NCBI RefSeq assembly: GCF_000308635.1
Contig: NZ_BAGD01000065.1
Coordinates: 26,051 to 90,050, forward strand
DNA length: 64,000 nt
DNA from: Nocardia otitidiscaviarum NBRC 14405
GTDB taxonomy: Bacteria > Actinomycetota > Actinomycetes > Mycobacteriales > Mycobacteriaceae
Reading direction: 5' to 3'
Shown here in pieces: positions 60,046-64,000 of the stretch. The position numbers and the translations under genes are program-made. How positions within the stretch are numbered: the stretch's first letter is position 1; the number at the start of each line of letters is the position of its first letter. The notes beneath the pieces are model-generated. The model did not search any database. It was not told the origin of the DNA and saw only the letters and a program-made list of their open reading frames with translations.

Positions 60046-60067
60046 AATCGATGCACAATCGATTCAC
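60046..60067. promoter_or_regulatory. Two tandem 11-bp repeats (AATCGAT-G/T-CAC): LitR/CarH operator candidate
   Basis: AATCGATGCAC (60046-60056) and AATCGATTCAC (60057-60067) agree at 10 of 11 positions and are exactly contiguous. They match the SDR/lipocalin repeats (AAACGATGCA) at 9 of 10 positions in the first unit. They end 18 bp upstream of the photolyase ATG 60027, where a repressor would block transcription. Confidence 0.65.
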
Positions 60068-60097
60068 ACCGTACGGTGGCACAACGCTTTGTTTGTG

Positions 60098-60165
60098 GAA
60101 ACACCGTTTCGATGTGACACTATCGGCGGTATCCAAGAACGAAACTGTGTTTCGCACAAGAGAAC
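60098..60165. promoter_or_regulatory. Two GAAAC-N3-GTTTC palindromes upstream of the membrane protein gene
   Basis: GAAACACCGTTTC (60098-60110) and GAAACTGTGTTTC (60141-60153) share the arms seen at 46887-46899. The second continues as GTTTC-N7-AGAAC to 60165, mirroring the composite site at 46887-46911. They are 43 bp apart and the second ends 11 bp before ATG 60177. Confidence 0.45.
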
Positions 60166-60176
60166 AGAGGCAACGT

Positions 60177-60884
60177 ATGGGAGCGCATCCGAACGGCTGG
60201 TGGATCCTGCTGCACCTGGTGCTGTTCGTGTTCTGGCTGGGCGGCGATCTGGGCGTGTACTACTCCAGCCGCTTCGTGATCGATCCGCGGCTCACCCCGG
60301 CCGCCCGGTCCTCCGCACTGGCGATCATGAGCGGACTCGATCTGGGGCCGAAGATCTGCCTGGTGCTGTTCCTGCCCAGCGGCGTCACCCTGATGGCCCT
60401 CGAACCGCACGGGGCGTCGCTGTTCGGAATCGATTTCTTCCCCTGGTGGTTCGTCGTGGCGGTCTGGCTGTTCGCCGCGGTGTGGTTGACATTGGCCGTC
60501 ATCGCGCATCGCACGCACGGACGCATCGCAGGCATCTATCGCGCCGATCTGGCCATCAGGGTCGCGGTCATCGCAGGGGCGCTGACGTCGGGCGGCTACG
60601 CGCTGGTGGCCGCCGAGCCGTTCGGCGTCACCACCGATCCGCGCTGGCTGGGCGGCAAGATCCTGCTCTACGGACTCGCCATCGCGGCGGGACTGGGCAT
60701 CCGAATGACGTTGCGCCCCTTCGGCCCCGCCTTCGCGACCCTGATGTCCTCGGGCTCCAGCGAGCCGGTGGAGCGCACGCTGCGACGCAGCGTGGACGGC
60801 TGCCTGCCCTATGTGTGGGCGATCTGGGGCAGCGTGCTCGCGGCGGCCGCGCTGGGCGTGCTCAAGCCCGGCGCGGATCTGTGA
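60177..60884 (+). CDS. Hypothetical polytopic membrane protein, 235 aa
   Basis: Not assigned. About six hydrophobic segments: GWWILLHLVLFVFWLGGDLG, ICLVLFLPSGVTLMAL, FVVAVWLFAAVWLTLAVIAH, VAVIAGALTSGGYALVAA, ILLYGLAIAAGLGIRM and AIWGSVLAAAALGVL. His in LLHLVL and IAHRTH and the FWLGGDLGVYYSSR motif recall CopD- or DUF2269-like haem or metal membrane proteins, but the resemblance is weak. ATG 60177 follows AGAGG. Operator-like palindromes upstream resemble those of the catabolic cluster, so it may be a transporter or redox component of that pathway. Confidence 0.75.
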   Translation: MGAHPNGWWILLHLVLFVFWLGGDLGVYYSSRFVIDPRLTPAARSSALAIMSGLDLGPKICLVLFLPSGVTLMALEPHGASLFGIDFFPWWFVVAVWLFAAVWLTLAVIAHRTHGRIAGIYRADLAIRVAVIAGALTSGGYALVAAEPFGVTTDPRWLGGKILLYGLAIAAGLGIRMTLRPFGPAFATLMSSGSSEPVERTLRRSVDGCLPYVWAIWGSVLAAAALGVLKPGADL

Positions 60885-60926
60885 GGCGGCGCGGTCGTCC
60901 CGAATACCCTCACCCCGAGTACCTCG

Positions 60927-61712
60927 TCAGCCCGCGTAGCCCAGTTGCGCCGACACCGCGCCCGCCGCCTTCTGCAACATCGGCACATATTCCTTCAGCC
61001 GCGGCTCGAAGCGCGACAGCGGCCCGCACACACTGATCGCGGCCACCACGCCGCCGTCGTGGTCGAGCACCGGGGCCGCGACCGAGGCCGCGCCGATCTG
61101 CCGCTCCCCCAACGAGATCGCGTATCCACGCTTGCGCACCTCGGCCAATTCGGTGCGCAGCTTGCGCGGGGTGGTGATGGTGGCGTCGGTGAAAGGGGTC
61201 AATTCGTGGCGGTCCAGGTACTCGTCGATCTCCTCCCCGCGCAGGAAGGCCAGGATGGCCTTGGAGGAGCTGCCCGCGTGCAGCGGATACGGCACACCGA
61301 GGGCGACCTCCATCCGCAGTTCCTGATCCGGCACCACCTGATCCACGTACATGCGGGTGTCACCGCGCCGAATGGACAGGGTGGCGGTCTCCCCGGTCTG
61401 CGAGGCCAGGCGACGCAGTTCCGGTGCCGCCATGACCCGCAGGTCGGTGCGCGCGAGATAGGCGCGCCCCAGTGCGATGGCGGCGTGACCGAGCGCGTAA
61501 CGGCGGGTGGTGGGCTCCAGGGTGATCAGTTCGCGATTGCGCAGCGCCGTCAGGATGCGATGCACCGCCGCCTTGGTCAGCCCCAGTTCGTTGGCGATCT
61601 CGGTGACCCCCAGATCGGGTCGTCCGGTTCGGCCGAACAGTAGCAATACATCCATGGCGCGCTCGACGGCGGCAATGGAACGACTTTGATTCTCGGCCTC
61701 GGTGTCCGACAC
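60927..61712 (-). CDS. IclR-family transcriptional regulator
   Basis: A 261-residue regulator. The winged helix-turn-helix is RSIAAVERAMDVLLLFGRTG and GVTEIANELGLTKAAVHRIL; the C-terminal effector-binding (GAF-like) domain includes YVDQVVPDQELRMEVALGVP and PLHAGSSSKAILAFL and AISLGERQIGAASVAAPVLD. GTG 61712 lies 22 bp from a GTTTC-N7-GAAAC-type palindrome (61734-61750), and another precedes the divergent flavin reductase. It is the best candidate for the regulator that reads all such sites in this window. Confidence 0.92.
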   Translation of the reverse strand: MSDTEAENQSRSIAAVERAMDVLLLFGRTGRPDLGVTEIANELGLTKAAVHRILTALRNRELITLEPTTRRYALGHAAIALGRAYLARTDLRVMAAPELRRLASQTGETATLSIRRGDTRMYVDQVVPDQELRMEVALGVPYPLHAGSSSKAILAFLRGEEIDEYLDRHELTPFTDATITTPRKLRTELAEVRKRGYAISLGERQIGAASVAAPVLDHDGGVVAAISVCGPLSRFEPRLKEYVPMLQKAAGAVSAQLGYAG

Positions 61713-61733
61713 GCCTACAGCTTAGGGCACACC

Positions 61734-61750
61734 ATTTCCCATTGGGAAAC
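61734..61750. promoter_or_regulatory. ATTTC-N7-GAAAC palindrome upstream of the IclR gene, site F
   Basis: ATTTCCCATTGGGAAAC: one arm base differs from GTTTC-N7-GAAAC, and the centre adds symmetry (CCCATTGGG). It lies 22 bp upstream of the IclR start, consistent with autoregulation. Confidence 0.6.
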
Positions 61751-61836
61751 GCCCCGCCGAATCCCGCGAGTCCTGGACATTTTCGCCGCACCGCTTGCAC
61801 CGCACCGATTCACAGCGTTACCTTGTGCGTAACAAC

Positions 61837-61853
61837 GTTTCCACTACCGAAAC
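61837..61853. promoter_or_regulatory. GTTTC-N7-GAAAC palindrome upstream of flavin reductase, site G
   Basis: GTTTCCACTACCGAAAC has perfect arms and the same 7-bp spacing as sites A and B nineteen kilobases away. It ends 9 bp before GTG 61863, the first gene of the flavin reductase operon. Confidence 0.65.
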
Positions 61854-61862
61854 GGAAACCCT

Positions 61863-62348
61863 GTGAGTTCGACGAATCTCCGTGCGGTACTGGCACAGTG
61901 GGCCACCGGCGTCGTCGTGGTGACGACCATCCGCGACGACGGCGGGCGGCACGGCATGACGGCCAGTTCCTTCACCAGTGTGGCCCTGGATCCGCCACTG
62001 GTCTCCATCAGTCTGACCACGGCCAGCACCACCTGCCGACTCATCCGCCGCAGCGGGGTGTTCGCGATCAATGTGCTCGGCCACGATCACGAGGAGATCG
62101 GGCGGCGCTTCGCCACCGCGAGCGGTGATCCCGCCGCCCGCTTCGCACTCGGCGACTGGGATACCGCGCCCAGCGGAGCGGCGATCCTCACCGACGCGGT
62201 GGCCTGGCTCGACTGCGCGGTCGCCGCCTGCCATCCGGCCGGGGACCACACCATCGTCCTCGGCCTGGTCCAGGACGCGGCCCGGCCCCGGCCCGCACCC
62301 CCGCTGATCTACCACGACCGCACCTACCACGAGGGGATTGCCCGATGA
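61863..62348 (+). CDS. Flavin reductase (FMN/FAD, two-component oxygenase partner)
   Basis: A 161-residue NAD(P)H:flavin oxidoreductase. LAQWATGVVVVTTIRDDGGR, HGMTASSFTSVALDPPLVSI and SGVFAINVLGHDHEEIGRRF are the flavin-reductase domain signatures of HpaC/HsaB-type enzymes, which supply reduced flavin to a separate monooxygenase. GTG 61863; its stop overlaps the next ATG (ATGA), so it is coupled to the acyl-CoA-dehydrogenase-fold protein, its likely oxygenase partner. Confidence 0.92.
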   Translation: MSSTNLRAVLAQWATGVVVVTTIRDDGGRHGMTASSFTSVALDPPLVSISLTTASTTCRLIRRSGVFAINVLGHDHEEIGRRFATASGDPAARFALGDWDTAPSGAAILTDAVAWLDCAVAACHPAGDHTIVLGLVQDAARPRPAPPLIYHDRTYHEGIAR

Positions 62349-63631
62349 CCGCCGAACGACCGACCGGCCAACGGCTCGTCGAAGATATGACCGATGCGGA
62401 ACGGCAGCGCGCCGAACGCGTCGACGCCGTGCTGCCCGCCCTGCGGGCCGCCGCCGAGGAGGCCGATCGCACCGCCACCTTCCCGGCCTCGCATATCGAA
62501 CTGCTGCGCGATGCCGGACTGCTCGGCCTGGTGGTGCCGGAGAAGTTCGGCGGCCTCGGCGGCACCCTGCGCGATCTGGCCGCCGCCACCTTCGCCATGG
62601 GCACGGCCTGCCCGTCCACGGCGCTGGCGTACTTCTTCCACAACACCAGCGCCTCGCGCGGGCTGCTGCCCCTGGAGGCGATCGACGCCGGACTCTTCGC
62701 CGCCGAGGAGATCCCGGTGGTCCGCGCCTTCGCCGAGAAGGTGCTGACCCGCATGGCCGACGGCGTGTGGCTGGCCAACTTCGCCTCCGAGTCGGTGAAG
62801 ACGGCCAAGGCCAACATCACCATCGCCACCACCGCGCGCAAGGTGGAGGGCGGTTGGATTCTCCAGGGCGAGAAGTCCTTCGGCTGCGCGACCGGGGTGG
62901 CCGACTACTACCTGACCTCGGCCAAGCTGGAGGGCTACGAGACCGCCGAGGGGTTGGCGACCTTCTTCGTACCGCGCGACGCACCCGGGGTGAGCGTGCG
63001 CGCCCCCTGGGACGGACTCGGTATGCGGGCCACCGCCAACAATGGCATCCGGCTCGACGAGGTGTTCATTCCCGAGGATGAGGCCCTTGCGGTTCCGGGC
63101 GCGTTCACCAAGATGCTCACCATGAGCAGAGGCAGTTTCGTCGGCAATCAACTCGCCATCGCGGCGGTGTACACCGGCTGCGCGCAACGCGCCTACGACG
63201 AGACCCTGACCGCGACCACGCGCAAGACCTTCGCCGACACCGGGGAGCCCATCGCCTCCTCACCCGTGCACCAGGTGCTGATCGGCGAGATGACCCGCCA
63301 GTTGCGCACCGCCTACCTGTGGCTGCGCTATCAGCTGAGCATCGAGACCGCGGAGCCGCCGATCACACCGAAGTCGGAGGTGTTCACCCAGTGGCGGCTC
63401 GGCAAGGGCGCGGTCACCGAAGCCTGCTTCCAAGTGGCCCTCGGAGCGCTCAAGGCGGGCGGCACCTCGGCGGCGTCCATGGGCGGTCCGGCCGGGCGCG
63501 CGCTGCGCGATCTCGCCATGGGGCTGGTCATGACGTTCCCGGCCGAGCGGGGCATGCTCGAGGTGGCGCGCATCGTCACCGACGCCGAGGCCAATGAGCT
63601 GTTCACCACCGCTCCGGAGGCGGCGCGATGA
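62345..63631 (+). CDS. Acyl-CoA dehydrogenase-fold protein, possible flavin-dependent monooxygenase
   Basis: A 428-residue flavoprotein. Helical N-terminal domain (LRDAGLLGLVVPEKFGGLGG), middle barrel (KVEGGWILQGEKSFGCATGV, then GLGMRATANNGIRLDEVFIP) and C-terminal bundle (SMGGPAGRALRDLAMGLVMT) follow the acyl-CoA dehydrogenase/HsaA/DszC layout. The classical catalytic Glu is not evident, and pairing with a flavin reductase favours oxygenase activity (as in HsaA/HsaB and DszC/DszD) over dehydrogenation. ATG 62345 overlaps the reductase stop, and its own stop overlaps the aldehyde dehydrogenase ATG. Substrate unknown. Confidence 0.85.
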   Translation: MTAERPTGQRLVEDMTDAERQRAERVDAVLPALRAAAEEADRTATFPASHIELLRDAGLLGLVVPEKFGGLGGTLRDLAAATFAMGTACPSTALAYFFHNTSASRGLLPLEAIDAGLFAAEEIPVVRAFAEKVLTRMADGVWLANFASESVKTAKANITIATTARKVEGGWILQGEKSFGCATGVADYYLTSAKLEGYETAEGLATFFVPRDAPGVSVRAPWDGLGMRATANNGIRLDEVFIPEDEALAVPGAFTKMLTMSRGSFVGNQLAIAAVYTGCAQRAYDETLTATTRKTFADTGEPIASSPVHQVLIGEMTRQLRTAYLWLRYQLSIETAEPPITPKSEVFTQWRLGKGAVTEACFQVALGALKAGGTSAASMGGPAGRALRDLAMGLVMTFPAERGMLEVARIVTDAEANELFTTAPEAAR

Positions 63632-64000
63632 GCGCGGCGCTGCCCGAGACCCTCGATCTGATCGACGGCGAGTGGGGCACGCCGAGCGTGGATCTCGGTC
63701 TGGCACTGGAGGATCCGGCCACCGGAGCCCCGGTGGCCCGGGCCGTCGCCACCGCCCCGGAGCGTATCGACCGCGCACTCACGGTGGCGGACAACGCGTC
63801 CGGAGCCATCACCCCGGACCTGCTCGACGCCGTCGCCGACGGCCTGGAGCCGCTGCTGCCCCGCATCACCGAACTCGACGCCCGCGCCACCGGCGTGCCG
63901 ATCCGGCAGACCGAACCCCTCGGCGTGATCGTATCGGGCGCGTTTCGCCTTGCCGCCGAACAACTTCGGTCGGGCGCACTGCGAGCCGACGTGGCGGGGG
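63628..64000 (+). CDS. Aldehyde dehydrogenase-family protein, N-terminal part (3' end outside window)
   Basis: The visible 124 codons give LDLIDGEWGTPSVDLGLALE, DPATGAPVARAVATAPERID and EPLGVIVSGAFRLAAEQLRS, matching an aldehyde dehydrogenase N-terminus (the EDPATG and EPLGV blocks). The usual PWNxP segment is altered (IVSGAFRL), so it may be a divergent member. Active-site residues lie beyond the window. ATG 63628 overlaps the upstream stop (ATGA), so it is the third gene of the flavin-reductase operon. Confidence 0.75.
   Translation, partial: MSAALPETLDLIDGEWGTPSVDLGLALEDPATGAPVARAVATAPERIDRALTVADNASGAITPDLLDAVADGLEPLLPRITELDARATGVPIRQTEPLGVIVSGAFRLAAEQLRSGALRADVAG

Overview
The window is about 70% GC, densely packed, and full of long antisense shadow frames. 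Gene content points to a mycolic-acid actinomycete of the Nocardia/Rhodococcus/Mycobacterium group, most likely Nocardia. It has a GT87 mannosyltransferase-like protein, a SigB/SigF-type sigma factor with a partner-switching module, a DUF5753 protein, many acyl-CoA and CoA-transferase genes, PF10118 and DUF35 proteins, and many GTG starts with 4-bp ATGA/GTGA overlaps. No rRNA, tRNA, CRISPR array or insertion sequence was recognised. Both ends cut through a gene (permease on the left, aldehyde dehydrogenase on the right).

1-26 kb is mainly housekeeping and regulation. It holds an AnsP-like permease with a divergent GntR regulator, a Pls/PosA NRPS-like protein overlapping an M1 aminopeptidase, an ArsR gene between two SRPBCC genes with two matching operators, and a GT87 transferase. 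A secreted serine protease follows, then a stress-signalling module (1275-aa hybrid kinase/phosphatase, STAS protein, PAS-ANTAR protein, divergent sigma factor). Alanine dehydrogenase, an AsnC regulator, an alpha-carbonic anhydrase, galactokinase, a lactate-permease-like protein, an AraC regulator and a DUF5753 protein complete the stretch.

26-34 kb is a lipid or ketone oxidation operon: acyl-CoA ligase, SDR, Baeyer-Villiger-type monooxygenase, ferredoxin reductase and PF10118 protein, divergent from a TetR gene with a 27-bp palindrome between them. A GNAT gene, a membrane protein and a PadR regulator follow.

34.9-50.8 kb and 60-64 kb look like one catabolic regulon. A long minus-strand operon (aldehyde dehydrogenase, NADP oxidoreductase, carotenoid-oxygenase-family enzyme, lipoyl-domain protein, two ferredoxins, thiolase-like and DUF35 proteins) begins with two damaged genes: the first half of an amidohydrolase joined out of frame to the last two thirds of an acyl-CoA dehydrogenase. 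Divergent plus-strand genes encode two CaiB CoA transferases, a cyclase-family hydrolase, an MmgE/PrpD protein, a secreted hydrolase and a cysteine hydrolase; an HMG-CoA-lyase-like gene lies on the minus strand. At 60-64 kb an IclR regulator sits beside a flavin reductase, an acyl-CoA-dehydrogenase-fold oxygenase and an aldehyde dehydrogenase. The 17-bp palindrome GTTTC-N7-GAAAC recurs in front of the operons in both parts, which suggests control by the IclR protein. The substrate is unknown.

50.8-60.1 kb is a probable light-response island. Two tail-to-tail MerR/cobalamin-binding (LitR/CarH-like) regulators accompany a six-gene operon (lipocalin, FAD oxidoreductase, DUF1365, cyclopropane synthase, small membrane protein, second regulator), a divergent SDR and a DNA photolyase. 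Paired 11-bp direct repeats (AA[A/T]CGAT[G/T]CA plus one base) lie in the SDR/lipocalin and photolyase promoters. Both regulators carry Gln where the CarH signature W-x9-EH has Trp. The cyclopropane synthase has an N-terminal tandem decapeptide repeat rich in Asp, Ala and His. Several proteins in the window carry similar low-complexity insertions.
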